This document shows, in pieces, positions 43,179 through 52,848 of a stretch of DNA of 64,000 nucleotides. The stretch is from Bog-950 sp046329495 (lineage in GTDB: Bacteria > Bacteroidota > Bacteroidia > Chitinophagales > LD1). Below the pieces are notes generated by a model, which saw nothing but the letters and a program-made list of their open reading frames with translations, had not been told where the DNA came from and ran no database searches. Position 1 is the stretch's first letter, and each line of letters opens with the position of its first letter. A program made the translations under genes and the position numbers. Location of the stretch: the NCBI GenBank assembly GCA_046329495.1, contig JAXLUO010000001.1, positions 62,001-126,000 on the forward strand, written 5' to 3'.

Positions 43179-44207
43179 TTAGAAATTGGGGCAATATTTC
43201 TCGTATTGAATCGAGGATGGACGTTCCTTGCGGAAGATATATATGGCTGAAACCTCAAGTGCGCCTTGTGCGCGTGAAGCCGCCTTCAGGCTGCTATGGT
43301 TTACATCGTAACTTAAACCTATGCGGGTGTTAAAGAACTCTACACCTGCATTTAATATAACCGCATCCTTAACACGGTATAAACCACCGCCAAATACGGC
43401 AACATCGTCATTAATATAGTAGTTAAGCCCTAAACCAAAATTATACTGCTGCGCGTTGCTCTGCAGCATAAACAAAAAGGTTGGCGACAAACTGAAGGAG
43501 TAATCACTGTTCAGGAAAAACTCAGCGCCGGCATTCACATTAAAACGATAGTTCAGGCGGTTGTTTTCATCCTGCAGGAATGATTCCTTAGGACGCGACA
43601 AGTGGTTCATGGCAAAACCCAAATAGTAGCGCCAGCGATCGCCGGGAGCATGTGCCCATAATGCACCAAGGTTTACATCGGGATAAATAATAGCCTTATT
43701 CTGGTAGCTGTTTTCTCCGTTCGGTAAACTGGTGTTCCAACCAAAATTATCCAGTTGGCTTTCAAATACCAGGTTATTGATATTAATGCGCTTGGACACC
43801 ACACCTGCCTGCAGACCCAGTGATAAACGGCCCCTGCCATACCGGTCAACGGCCTTGTGATAAGCAACCGAAACTAACCCCGAGTATGTGGTTAACGCAC
43901 CATCACCGGCTTTATCGCCGTAAAAAACACCGCCAAAACCAAATCCGTCGTTTCCGAGTTTTTCACGCAGAATCGGCATGTCAAAAGAAACCTGATACGT
44001 TTGATAAGGGGCTACTGAATTTAATACCGGAATGGTAAACCACTGGTTACGATAGTTTGCTGCTACGCGAAACACCCCGTTAATATTGGCCGTTAAGGCC
44101 GGGTTTAACGTTAACGGTGCTGCGTAATACTGCGAGAAGTGGACATCCTGCCCTATTACCGAGCCGGTAAAAAAACAGGCTATAAGCAATGCGTAAATGT
44201 TTCTCAT
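43179..44207 (-). CDS. PorP/SprF family T9SS-associated membrane protein
   Basis: A 342-residue outer-membrane barrel. It starts with a signal peptide and the family hallmark Q-D-V-H-F-S-Q-Y-Y-A-A-P-L-T-L-N-P-A-L-T, continues with N-Y-R-N-Q-W and ends with alternating strands (A-I-Y-I-F-R-K-E-R-P). PorP/SprF proteins help attach or export large type B cargo such as SprB. In Flavobacterium sprF follows sprB; here the gene precedes the adhesin and is separated by a terminator. A partner role for the adhesin is inferred from proximity. Confidence 0.92.
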   Translation of the reverse strand: MRNIYALLIACFFTGSVIGQDVHFSQYYAAPLTLNPALTANINGVFRVAANYRNQWFTIPVLNSVAPYQTYQVSFDMPILREKLGNDGFGFGGVFYGDKAGDGALTTYSGLVSVAYHKAVDRYGRGRLSLGLQAGVVSKRININNLVFESQLDNFGWNTSLPNGENSYQNKAIIYPDVNLGALWAHAPGDRWRYYLGFAMNHLSRPKESFLQDENNRLNYRFNVNAGAEFFLNSDYSFSLSPTFLFMLQSNAQQYNFGLGLNYYINDDVAVFGGGLYRVKDAVILNAGVEFFNTRIGLSYDVNHSSLKAASRAQGALEVSAIYIFRKERPSSIQYEKYCPNF

Positions 44208-44435
44208 GCAGCGATCCTTTATTTAGTATTCAGGCAGATAAAAGTAGGTAAAAATACCTTTCTTCCAAATGCAAAACATAAAAATTGAAAGACCGGATTT
44301 TTAGGGTAAAAGTTGCCTGGACTCCCACTGCTTAAGGGGCACATCCTCTGTTTAAAACTACTGGTTTTAAGTTCCGGTGGCTATCAGCAATGCCCTCAAA
44401 TGCAAGGCTTACGGACAAACGTTTATCTTAGCCCG

Positions 44436-44663
44436 ATGAAGTTTCTTCTTTATCTCGAAAAGGCGTGGGTGGTGGCTGCTGTTGCTTCTTTTATTGTTAC
44501 CATTTACAATGCCATCACCTTCAGGGTGTTCGATAATCATGTCTATTTCCCGCTTTTTTGCGGAATATTCTGCTTGTTGATCTGGCGAAATGTGCGCAGT
44601 CAGCGTTTGTTCAGGGAAAAGATGTTTCCGGAAGATAAAAAGCAGGAGAACACAAACCCCTGA
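44436..44663 (+). CDS. Small two-helix membrane protein, unknown
   Basis: A 75-residue protein from ATG 44436 (M-K-F-L-L-Y-L-E-K-A-W). Two hydrophobic segments (about 10-28 and 38-52) are joined by a short polar loop, and the C-terminus is highly charged (F-P-E-D-K-K-Q-E). The open frame extends upstream to 44313 but those codons look non-coding. I recall similar small proteins in Bacteroidota, but no function. It ends 6 bp from the convergent LysE-family gene. Confidence 0.6.
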   Translation: MKFLLYLEKAWVVAAVASFIVTIYNAITFRVFDNHVYFPLFCGIFCLLIWRNVRSQRLFREKMFPEDKKQENTNP

Positions 44664-44668
44664 TCACT

Positions 44669-45262
44669 TTAAGGAAACAATAGTTTGGCCATTTGATATG
44701 TGGCAATTAAAAGCAACACACCAGCTATAAAACGGTTTAGCCAAAGCTGGCGCAGGTTAAGGCTGGCCACTAATTGTAAACCGGCGGAAGCATACATCCA
44801 AAGTACTACCATGGTGCCTATGGCACTAAGCATACTAAACAACGCCAGGTCGGCCACCGATTTTTCAATCCATCCGTTTTTAAATCCATAAACACCCCAG
44901 GCCAACCAAAATGGAATTTGCAACGGGTTAAAAATGGCTATCAGAATGCCCCTAAGCAAACTATGATTTACCGATTTGTCGTCCGCCGGCCTTTCGCGCT
45001 GTAACAGTATCCAGGCGGCAAGTAGTAAAAACAGCCCTACCGAAATCCAACTCAGTATGCGCAGTAGATGAGTTTGCTGCAGCAGGTAATTCAAACCCGA
45101 TAAACAGGCCAAACAGTATATCATTTCCATCAACGCAACGAAAAGTATAAACGACCATAATGTTTGCCGTTTACTGTTCAATGCTACCTGAACTACCGTT
45201 AAATTTATATTGCCGGGTGGCAAATACCCTATGAAGCCCAGCAAAAAACCGATCAGTATCAT
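44669..45262 (-). CDS. LysE/RhtB-family amino-acid exporter
   Basis: A 197-residue membrane protein with about six helices. The N-terminal G-F-L-L-G-F-I-G-Y-L-P-P-G-N-I-N matches the LysE-family start (normally P-G-P), and I-L-I-A-I-F-N-P-L-Q-I-P-F-W fits the conserved helix-4 region N-P-x-x-x-x-F-W. The family exports amino acids or related metabolites; the substrate here is unknown. Confidence 0.8.
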   Translation of the reverse strand: MILIGFLLGFIGYLPPGNINLTVVQVALNSKRQTLWSFILFVALMEMIYCLACLSGLNYLLQQTHLLRILSWISVGLFLLLAAWILLQRERPADDKSVNHSLLRGILIAIFNPLQIPFWLAWGVYGFKNGWIEKSVADLALFSMLSAIGTMVVLWMYASAGLQLVASLNLRQLWLNRFIAGVLLLIATYQMAKLLFP

Positions 45263-45302
45263 CTACCGCTAAGAAAAACTATTTCATGTATTTGGTAAAA
45301 CC

Positions 45303-48300
45303 TTAGCGTAGCAAAGTCAAGGATCCCTTTCTGATCTCTTCATGTTGTCCGTCGGTGTAAGTAAGATTCAACACCCAAACAAAAACCTGAGCCTCTTGCA
45401 GCTTGCCCTTATAGGTGCCATCCCAGGCGAAATTATGGTCATTGCTTTCAAAAACCTTTTCGCCCCAGCGATTAAAAATCTTGATGCCCACATATTTAAT
45501 ATGCTCCAAATCGCCATATAGCCTGAAATAATCATTACTGCCATTACCACCGGGCGTAAAGGCATTTGGCACAAACAAATGGTGTGTTATAACCTGCGTT
45601 ACCAAAACAGAAGCTTCGGCCGTGCAGCCATTATCATCCACAGTAACCGTATAGGTGCCCGGCTCACTAACTGTTAAGTTTTCGCCAATTGTGCCGGTAG
45701 ACCATTGATAAGTAGCATTCAGGGCATTACTAACGGCCGTTAGCAATCTGGAGGGCTGCTCGTCTGTAAGTATTAAATTGCCGGTAATTCCTGCTACCGG
45801 CGGTTGCAGGCTGGCTGTAACGGCCACCTGGGCCGATGCTGTACAACCATTGTTAATATCCGTTACAGTAAGCGCATATATAGCTGGTTGTGAAACAGTT
45901 ATAGCGCTCGTTGTTTCGCCGCTGCTCCAGGTAAACACTGGCTGCTGCGCATTTGTTAAGCCGCTAAGCACTGCCTGCGCATGCAAACAACTTAAATGGG
46001 CGTCGGCTACGGAAAGGGAGGGCGTTTGTTGGTTAGAAATTACTGTGGTCGTGGCCGTTGACGAACAACCGTTAGTTGTATCCGTTACGGTAACGGTATA
46101 AGTGCCGGCTGCATTTATTGTAGTGGTAGCTTGTGCGCTGCCGGTACTCCAGCTATACAAACTGTTGGCGCCTGAATTGGCGGATATAATTATTGTTGTT
46201 TTAGTACAACTAAGCGTATCCGCTGTGGCGAGACTCACGGCCGGCGCTTGTGTGTTCTGCGCTACAGTTACACTGGCCGATGCACTACATCCGGTAGCAG
46301 TTTCCGTTGCCGTAACGCTATATTGTGCCGGCGTGCTTACCGATAGGTTGGTGCCTGTTGTGCCATCATTCCAAACAAAACCGGTAGCGGTAGGCGATAC
46401 TGCCGTTAGCGTTACGGTTGTTTGCGCACAGGTTATGGTGGCAGGTGGTGTTATGGTTATTTGTAGCGGTGTGGCATTCGAACTTACCTGAAAGGAGGCA
46501 GAAGCAGAACATCCGCTGCTGAGGTCGGTAATGGTAACGCTATAAGCGCCTGCCATGGTAACTATTGCAGTGGCGTTGGCTGAACCTGTAGACCATGCAT
46601 AAGTGGCTACAGAAACAGATGTGGAAGCAGTTAGGGTTACAGAACCTGTGTTACATCCAAGTGTTCCGGAACTGGAAATGGAAGCCGTTGGCGGTACAGC
46701 CGTTTGATTTACGAGAACAGCCTGCGAGGCCGAACACCCGGTGCCGGTATTGGTAACTGTAACGGTATAGGTGCCGGGTAGGCTAACTTGTTGGGTTGCC
46801 GTGGTTCCCCCGTTGCTCCAGGCAAATACAGGCGAAACTGCATTGGTAGTAGCCATAAGGCTTACACTTGTATTTGAGCAATCCAGGTGGGCCGGATTGT
46901 TTAGGCTAACGGCGGGGCTTATCGTGTTTTGAGGAACAACTACCGAGGCGGTATCAGCACATCCCGAAACGGGGTCGGTAACTATCAGGTAATAATTGCC
47001 CGGGGTGGTGATAGTGGTGGAGGCTGCCGTGCTGCCATTGCTCCAGAGGTAAGTGGCGGTTTGAGCGGGTAATGCGGCCTGCAAAGTAACGCTGCTAACC
47101 AAACAGGTAAAACTATCGGGTGTTAGTATCATGGCGTCGGGCACTGTACCTTGCTGAAATACATCTACCGTGTCCCGGCTAATGCAACCGTTGTTCAAAT
47201 CTTTAATTAAAACAGTGTATTGACCGGGGCTGCTTACACTTTTAGTTGCCCCTGTACCAAGACCACCTCCCCAAATAAATAACACATTCGGTGCTGCACT
47301 GGTTGCAACCAATTGTATGGTTGGTTGAGCGCAGCTAAGTGTATCGGGAGCTAAGAGGCTACCTCCCGGAGCCACAGTATCCAAAGTAACTATGCTAACT
47401 GCCGAAGCGCTGCATCCGGTGCTTTGATCGGTAACAGTTACGGAATAAGTACCCGGCAGGTTGGCCACCGTATTAGCAATCGTATCGCCATTACTCCAAT
47501 GGTAGTTGGGGTTAGCGGCAGTTGTTTGAGCGGCCAAAGCCCCGCCGGCCATGCCACAGGTAATTACAAGAGTATCCGGATTAATAGTTACCGGAGGATT
47601 AGAAATGTTTGAACTTACCGTAGTGGTAGCACTTAGCGAACAGCCGGTGGAAGCATCGGTTACGGTAACCGAGTAGTTTCCGGCTGCGTTTACGGTGGTA
47701 GTGGCAGCAGCAGGTGTGCTACCACCGCTCCAGTTATAGGTAGCGGTAGGTAAAGCGGGAGAAGTTGAAAGAGTAGCCGTGGGCGAGTTACAGGTAAGTA
47801 TAGCCGGTGTCGGGTTAATGGTTAAGGGCGGAATGGTGGCTGCTGTTATATCACTTACTATTACGTACTGCGGGTCGGGGTCGCTGCCGTAACCGCTTGC
47901 AAGCGGGTTGCCGGAAGCGTATACGAGGGTTATAGTTTTAATTGCCGTAGCGTTAAAGGTAACGGTATTGGTAGTATTGGTGCATCCCGAAGTGCCGGTT
48001 AGTGTGTTGCTGTTCGCTCCGCTTACCGGGTTAGCACAACCGCCATAAGCCGGAAAAATGGTGTTACCGCTGCAATCGGTGCCGCTGATGGTTAGCTTAT
48101 CTATCCATACCGGAATGTTTCCACCCCAACTGCCAACATTTACATCGTATAAATTAAAACTAACGGGACCTGCCACAGGGTTTAAGAAGGTAATAGAAAC
48201 AGTGGTGCTGCTGTTCAGATTAGTCCAATCTAAACCTAATACCAGTCCGGGCATACCGTAGTCATTGGTCATGCCGTTTTGATAGGTATTTATAGTGGCG

Positions 48301-48533
48301 GCACTTACGTATTTAGGCGACTTGTAACCGCCGTTGGCACCTCCATTGGGATCTTGCGGCCCCCGCGTATCAAAAGCAGTAGTGGTAACCGTAGCACTCA
48401 TATTACCATTGGTATAAGTTAAGTTGCCTGCTACGTAAGTATTCCAGGTATAAACGGTTGCGAAGCTATTTCCGCTAACTAAGATAAAAGCCAGCAATAG
48501 CCCCCATGGCATTGCCATTCTACCGGTTTTCAT
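45303..48533 (-). CDS. Large Ig-repeat T9SS cargo with type B C-terminal domain
   Basis: A 1076-residue protein from ATG 48533 (M-K-T-G-R-M-A-M-P-W-G), two codons after an in-frame GTG. A signal peptide leads to a unique domain of about 230 residues with C-S-G-N-T and several cysteine pairs, apparently a lectin-like sandwich. About ten Ig/PKD-like repeats of about 77 residues follow (start S-L-x-x-P-x-x-L-x-C, core Y-x-W-S-x-G, end V-T-D-x-x-x-G-C-S-A-S). The C-terminus is the gliding-motility sorting domain (F-V-P-N-A-F-T-P-G-G-N-G-S-N-D, N-R-W-G-E-K-V-F-E, A-W-D-G). Probably a surface adhesin; ligand unknown. Confidence 0.88.
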   Translation of the reverse strand: MKTGRMAMPWGLLLAFILVSGNSFATVYTWNTYVAGNLTYTNGNMSATVTTTAFDTRGPQDPNGGANGGYKSPKYVSAATINTYQNGMTNDYGMPGLVLGLDWTNLNSSTTVSITFLNPVAGPVSFNLYDVNVGSWGGNIPVWIDKLTISGTDCSGNTIFPAYGGCANPVSGANSNTLTGTSGCTNTTNTVTFNATAIKTITLVYASGNPLASGYGSDPDPQYVIVSDITAATIPPLTINPTPAILTCNSPTATLSTSPALPTATYNWSGGSTPAAATTTVNAAGNYSVTVTDASTGCSLSATTTVSSNISNPPVTINPDTLVITCGMAGGALAAQTTAANPNYHWSNGDTIANTVANLPGTYSVTVTDQSTGCSASAVSIVTLDTVAPGGSLLAPDTLSCAQPTIQLVATSAAPNVLFIWGGGLGTGATKSVSSPGQYTVLIKDLNNGCISRDTVDVFQQGTVPDAMILTPDSFTCLVSSVTLQAALPAQTATYLWSNGSTAASTTITTPGNYYLIVTDPVSGCADTASVVVPQNTISPAVSLNNPAHLDCSNTSVSLMATTNAVSPVFAWSNGGTTATQQVSLPGTYTVTVTNTGTGCSASQAVLVNQTAVPPTASISSSGTLGCNTGSVTLTASTSVSVATYAWSTGSANATAIVTMAGAYSVTITDLSSGCSASASFQVSSNATPLQITITPPATITCAQTTVTLTAVSPTATGFVWNDGTTGTNLSVSTPAQYSVTATETATGCSASASVTVAQNTQAPAVSLATADTLSCTKTTIIISANSGANSLYSWSTGSAQATTTINAAGTYTVTVTDTTNGCSSTATTTVISNQQTPSLSVADAHLSCLHAQAVLSGLTNAQQPVFTWSSGETTSAITVSQPAIYALTVTDINNGCTASAQVAVTASLQPPVAGITGNLILTDEQPSRLLTAVSNALNATYQWSTGTIGENLTVSEPGTYTVTVDDNGCTAEASVLVTQVITHHLFVPNAFTPGGNGSNDYFRLYGDLEHIKYVGIKIFNRWGEKVFESNDHNFAWDGTYKGKLQEAQVFVWVLNLTYTDGQHEEIRKGSLTLLR

Positions 48534-48636
48534 ATGCACATTACAAAGGTAAAAAATTGACAGGCTTAACGGCCCGGGTTACATAGCCGGCGAACAATTC
48601 AACAGCTTATGTGTTTTTTAGTTCATACTCGGCAAT

Positions 48637-48915
48637 ATGAATTCTTTAACTCAGACAGCTGATATTCTGGCGGGCCTTACTGCAAAATTATTGCAGTGTA
48701 ATGAACTCCAGGCCCGTCTGCGGTTAAAAGAGCAGCTCCTTGAAATGGTAAACGCTATTAACATATCCGGAGAGCATGTTTTGATAGTGGAAGCAAGAAG
48801 AGATTTTGTGCGCTGCCTGGAACTATATGTTCATACGCATAAAGCGCCGGAAGAGTTAGAACAGGCACTTCGTAATTTAATTTTAGCCTTACGGCTGTTG
48901 GAGTTAAGCAGGTAA
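48637..48915 (+). CDS. Small helical protein, unknown function
   Basis: A 92-residue soluble protein, mostly alpha-helical by its Leu/Glu/Arg pattern (L-Q-A-R-L-R-L-K-E-Q-L-L-E-M-V, E-L-E-Q-A-L-R-N-L-I-L-A-L-R-L-L-E-L). No family recognised. It stands alone on the plus strand between the Ig-repeat gene and the convergent SDR gene, whose stop is only 4 bp away. Codon use resembles the neighbours. Confidence 0.55.
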   Translation: MNSLTQTADILAGLTAKLLQCNELQARLRLKEQLLEMVNAINISGEHVLIVEARRDFVRCLELYVHTHKAPEELEQALRNLILALRLLELSR

Positions 48916-48919
48916 AGGC

Positions 48920-49759
48920 CTAAAGCGGACACAGCTTTTCGCTAACTATCCATAACTGCTTTTGCAATTCTTCATTTAATGCCTCTTTCGAAGGTTTCTT
49001 CTCTTTACTTTTATCGAAGTATTTGCCTGTAACACCTTTTACTTCCGGCGAAGTTGCCAGATAAACCGAGGTGGCCGCACCGCGCTCTACGGGTATACCA
49101 AAAAGCTTCGCCATGCTGGTCCATGCAAAGGAGGCCAAGCCATTCGTGCCCTTGGTGCCAATGGCAGTATCTACCATGCCGGGATGCAGGCAGTTGACAG
49201 TTACCTGCGCACCACTCAGCCTGCGCGCCAGTTCTTTTGTAAACAGCACATTGGCCAGTTTCGACTGCCCATAGGCTTTCATGATGAAATAACCTTTCTC
49301 TTTGGTGAAAGATTCAAAGTCCATACTGCCCTGGTAATGCGAACCGGAGGAGACATTTATTATACGTGCGTAATCCGATTTTAAAACTAAATCGAGCAGC
49401 AGGTTGGTAAGCAGAAAATAGGCAAAGTGGTTCGTGGCAATAGTCATTTCAATATTGTCCTGGCTCAGTTTAAACTCCGAGAAAACACCTCCTGCATTAT
49501 TTAGCAACACGTCTATTCTGTCCAGGTCCTTATGTATTTCAGCAGCGGCTTCGCGTATACTTTTCTGGCTGCCTAAATCGGCTATGTAAAACTTTGTGCT
49601 ACTGCTTCCAAGGCTTATTAATTCCTTCTGTAAAGTTTCAGCCTTGCTTTTATCCCGGGCAATAAAGTGCACGGTTGCACCTTGCTTAGCCAGTTCTTTT
49701 GCCGTAGCTAATCCTATACCTCCGGTAGCACCGGTAATCAAAACAATTTTTCCTTTCAT
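48920..49759 (-). CDS. Short-chain dehydrogenase/reductase (retinol-dehydrogenase-like)
   Basis: A 279-residue classical SDR. T-G-A-T-G-G-I-G near residue 10 binds NAD(P), N-N-A-G-G is the structural motif near residue 85, and the catalytic Ser and Y-x-x-x-K are in V-S-S-G-S-H and Y-G-Q-S-K. The layout resembles WW-domain/retinol dehydrogenase-like SDRs; the substrate is unknown. ATG 49759 overlaps the selD stop by 4 bp (ATGA), which settles this start over the longer frame to 49810 and implies coupled translation. Confidence 0.88.
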   Translation of the reverse strand: MKGKIVLITGATGGIGLATAKELAKQGATVHFIARDKSKAETLQKELISLGSSSTKFYIADLGSQKSIREAAAEIHKDLDRIDVLLNNAGGVFSEFKLSQDNIEMTIATNHFAYFLLTNLLLDLVLKSDYARIINVSSGSHYQGSMDFESFTKEKGYFIMKAYGQSKLANVLFTKELARRLSGAQVTVNCLHPGMVDTAIGTKGTNGLASFAWTSMAKLFGIPVERGAATSVYLATSPEVKGVTGKYFDKSKEKKPSKEALNEELQKQLWIVSEKLCPL

Positions 49760-50814
49760 ATAATCTGGATGGGGTTTTCTGAAGGGCCTGTCATGCGGCC
49801 AATGCACCAAACGTTTACGTTGTGCTTATTGGCAAGCGCTAAAAATTCCTTTTTTGCAGTTGCCGCCACACTAATCAGCAGTCCTCCGCTTGTTTGCGGG
49901 TCGCAGAGCGTTAACAGCGATTCGCCGCTGATGCCGCTTACTTTACTTTCATAGCTTTTCCAGTTGCGCATGGTGTTATCAGCATAAACGAATTTGCCGG
50001 CTAAATCTTTTACACCGTTAAATAAAGGCACGTCAGCATAGCATAATTCAGCTCCCAGGTTAGCAGGCTCGCACATTTCCAGCAAATGCCCAAGTAAAGC
50101 AAAACCCGTTACATCGGTTAGTGCGTTCACAAAATCGTGTTTACCCAATTCGGCACCAAAAACATTTAATGCCTGCATGCTGTCAATGGCTTCCTGCATC
50201 AGCTCAGCAGTTAATAAACCACGTTTTAAGGCTGTGGTAAGTATACCGGTGCCAATAGGTTTTGTAAGGTATAGCAGGTCACCTTCCTGTGCCGTACTGT
50301 TCTTTTTGATTTGGTTTAACGGTGCTCTGCCATTTACCGATAAACCAAAAAACGGCTCCGGCGAATCGATGGTATGCCCGCCCGCAAGCACTACACCTGC
50401 TTTAGCGCAAACATCTTTGCCGCCCTTAATTACTTGCTGGGCTAAGGCTGCCGGCAATTTTTCAACCGGCCAGCCAAATACAGCAATGGCTAAAAATGGG
50501 GTGCCGCCCATGGCATATACATCGCTTAGGGCGTTGGCTGCTGCAATGGCACCAAAGGCATAGGCGTCATCCACAATAGGCATAAAAAAGTCAACTGTGC
50601 TAATCAGTGCCGTGCCATCGCCCATATCATATACCGCAGCATCGTCTTTCGTTTCGTTGCCCACCAACAAATGTTTACGCAACAACGCGGCGGCGCCAAT
50701 GGCCGTAGGCTCATCCTTGCTACCACTTAAAATCTCTTCCAATACGGCAGGCGCTACTTTACATCCGCAGCCACTACCATGCGAAAACCGGGTAAGTTTA
50801 GGTGTTGCTTCCAT
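49756..50814 (-). CDS. selD: Selenide, water dikinase
   Basis: A 352-residue enzyme making selenophosphate from selenide and ATP. The catalytic Cys16 and nearby Lys19 are in S-H-G-S-G-C-G-C-K, with Cys rather than selenocysteine, followed by the ATP-binding L-I-S-T-V-D-F-F and D-V-Y-A-M-G-G motifs. Selenophosphate feeds selenocysteine or 2-selenouridine in tRNA; no selA, selB or mnmH (ybbB) is in this window, so its use is not known. The coupled SDR downstream is not a known partner. Confidence 0.93.
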   Translation of the reverse strand: MEATPKLTRFSHGSGCGCKVAPAVLEEILSGSKDEPTAIGAAALLRKHLLVGNETKDDAAVYDMGDGTALISTVDFFMPIVDDAYAFGAIAAANALSDVYAMGGTPFLAIAVFGWPVEKLPAALAQQVIKGGKDVCAKAGVVLAGGHTIDSPEPFFGLSVNGRAPLNQIKKNSTAQEGDLLYLTKPIGTGILTTALKRGLLTAELMQEAIDSMQALNVFGAELGKHDFVNALTDVTGFALLGHLLEMCEPANLGAELCYADVPLFNGVKDLAGKFVYADNTMRNWKSYESKVSGISGESLLTLCDPQTSGGLLISVAATAKKEFLALANKHNVNVWCIGRMTGPSENPIQII

Positions 50815-50867
50815 GCCTGCTAAGGTATTATTAATGATATAAGGTTGCAGTAAGGATGTAACCTTAC

Positions 50868-51758
50868 CTATACCTTTTTTACCCGGGTAGTAAAGTACAC
50901 GCCAAGCAATATCAGCAGCATGCCACCCATTTGCATCAGGGTTAAAATCTCGCCGTCAAACAAACCAAGGCTAACAGCTACTATCGGCACCAGGTAAGTA
51001 ACACTGGCACCAAACAAGGCATCGGTGCGTTGCACCAGGCGGTAAAAAAGTATCCACGCTACCAGCGTGCCAACTACAGCAAGCACTACTATGGCTAAAA
51101 ATGGAGCAATTACACTTCCGCTTAAAATTTTTGCTGGTGCACCGGTGGTAAGTAATCCTGCAAAAGCAGGTACACCAATTATGCTCATGGCCATACTGGT
51201 GGTTAGCAGCGGATTCATGGTTTGCATTTTCTGCTTGGTAATGTTGGTGCTCATACCATAACACATAGTGGCAATAACCGGCAGCGCGCTGTAAAATAAG
51301 TCCACCTTAAAGCCTGCATCACGTTTACCCAGCACCAATACCAGGGCGCCTAAAAAACCAATTACCACACCAATCACTTTATCGCGCGGCATTACTACCT
51401 GAAACAAAAAGTAACCGATTAACAGTGTCCATAAGGGCGATAGCGAATTCAGCACCCCGTTAATGGCGCTGCCGTTATGGCTGTGCTCCATACTTAACGG
51501 AAATAGAAATGCAGGAATACCACTGCCAAAAACACCTATGGCTGCTATTACTTTGTATTTGCTGCGCGGTATGGCCATAAAGCCTTTAACGGCTAAAGGC
51601 AACGAAACCAGAAAGGAAATGCTGATACGCAGGCAGCCCAACTCTACTGCTGTAAAACCATGCAAACCAAGTTTCATCAGCATATATGAGCTGCCCCAAA
51701 TAAGGGTGAGCAGGATAACCAGTATCCAATTCTGTAAGTTGTGGTTTTGGTTTTGCAC
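50868..51758 (-). CDS. EamA/DMT-family transporter
   Basis: A 296-residue membrane protein with ten hydrophobic helices in two EamA halves (about 15-145 and 155-290). W-G-S-S-Y-M-L-M-K-L and the P-I-V-A-V-S-L-G segment before the last helices are typical. The drug/metabolite transporter superfamily moves small solutes; the substrate is unknown. It lies 53 bp upstream of selD on the same strand. Confidence 0.88.
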   Translation of the reverse strand: MQNQNHNLQNWILVILLTLIWGSSYMLMKLGLHGFTAVELGCLRISISFLVSLPLAVKGFMAIPRSKYKVIAAIGVFGSGIPAFLFPLSMEHSHNGSAINGVLNSLSPLWTLLIGYFLFQVVMPRDKVIGVVIGFLGALVLVLGKRDAGFKVDLFYSALPVIATMCYGMSTNITKQKMQTMNPLLTTSMAMSIIGVPAFAGLLTTGAPAKILSGSVIAPFLAIVVLAVVGTLVAWILFYRLVQRTDALFGASVTYLVPIVAVSLGLFDGEILTLMQMGGMLLILLGVYFTTRVKKV

Positions 51759-51801
51759 AGGTATATAACCGCTGTAGTGCGGCGGTATTTAACGCTAAGG
51801 C

Positions 51802-52824
51802 TTATGGTTTCTTATCCAGCAGCTTCATAATGGTATCCTTCAACTTTTCGGTATTGGTTTGTGCTGCAGCCGAAATAAACAACAGGGGCATATCGCTCTC
51901 ACCGCTTTTCTTCAATTGCTTTTTCAGGTCCTTTTCAATCAGCTTGCGTAACTCCTCGTCTACCAAATCGCATTTGGTAATGGCCAGTATGCGGTCCTTG
52001 GTTAATAGCTCAGGATTAAATTTTTCCAACTCGCTCAACAACACATTATACTGCCCCATTATATCATCCGCATCCACCGGCACCATAAACAGCAACAGCG
52101 AGTTGCGTTCAATGTGGCGCAGGAAACGCAAACCCAAACCTTTTCCTTCCGAGGCTCCTTCAATAATTCCCGGTATGTCGGCCATTACAAACGAACGGCC
52201 GTTTTTATAATTGATCATGCCCAGGTTCGGCACCAGGGTGGTAAATGGGTAATCAGCTATTTCGGGCTTGGCATTCGATAATACCGATATCAGTGTGCTC
52301 TTACCGGCATTCGGAAAGCCCACTAAACCTACATCGGCCAGCAACTTCAGTTCCAGAATTTTCCAGGCTTCTTGTCCTTCTCTGCCGGGTTGGGCGTATG
52401 TAGGCGCCTGGTTGGTGCTGGTTTTAAAGTGGTTATTACCCAGGCCACCTAAACCACCTTCCATCCAAACATATTCCTGGCCGTTTTCGGTAATCTCTAT
52501 ATCAACTTCACCCGTTTCAAAATCGCGGGCTACCGTACCTAATGGTACTTCTATTATTACATCCTCGCCGGCTTTACCACTGCAAAGTGCGCCTTGCCCT
52601 TTATCACCATCTTTAGCAATCAGGTGCTTTTGATATTTCAGGTGCAGCAGCGTCCATAACTGCGAGTTGCCACGCAGTATAATGTGCCCTCCGCGTCCGC
52701 CGTCACCGCCATCGGGCCCGCCTTTGGGTATATACTTCTCCCTGCGGAAATGCGATGAACCGGCACCACCTTTGCCGCTCTTCACATAAATCTTAACGTA
52801 ATCAATAAAGTTCTGCGATGCCAT
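51802..52824 (-). CDS. obg: GTPase Obg/CgtA
   Basis: A 340-residue Obg GTPase for late 50S ribosome assembly and stress control. The glycine-rich Obg fold (about 1-158) carries the typical F-R-R-E-K-Y-I-P-K-G-G-P-D-G-G-D-G-G-R-G-G. The G domain has G1 G-F-P-N-A-G-K-S-T, G2 Y-P-F-T-T, G3 D-I-P-G, and G4 as T-K-C-D instead of N-K-x-D, a variant I recall from Bacteroidota Obg. The C-terminal OCT domain is absent. It follows adk by 24 bp. Confidence 0.95.
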   Translation of the reverse strand: MASQNFIDYVKIYVKSGKGGAGSSHFRREKYIPKGGPDGGDGGRGGHIILRGNSQLWTLLHLKYQKHLIAKDGDKGQGALCSGKAGEDVIIEVPLGTVARDFETGEVDIEITENGQEYVWMEGGLGGLGNNHFKTSTNQAPTYAQPGREGQEAWKILELKLLADVGLVGFPNAGKSTLISVLSNAKPEIADYPFTTLVPNLGMINYKNGRSFVMADIPGIIEGASEGKGLGLRFLRHIERNSLLLFMVPVDADDIMGQYNVLLSELEKFNPELLTKDRILAITKCDLVDEELRKLIEKDLKKQLKKSGESDMPLLFISAAAQTNTEKLKDTIMKLLDKKP

Positions 52825-52848
52825 AATAACCTCCGGTTAGTTCTGCGC

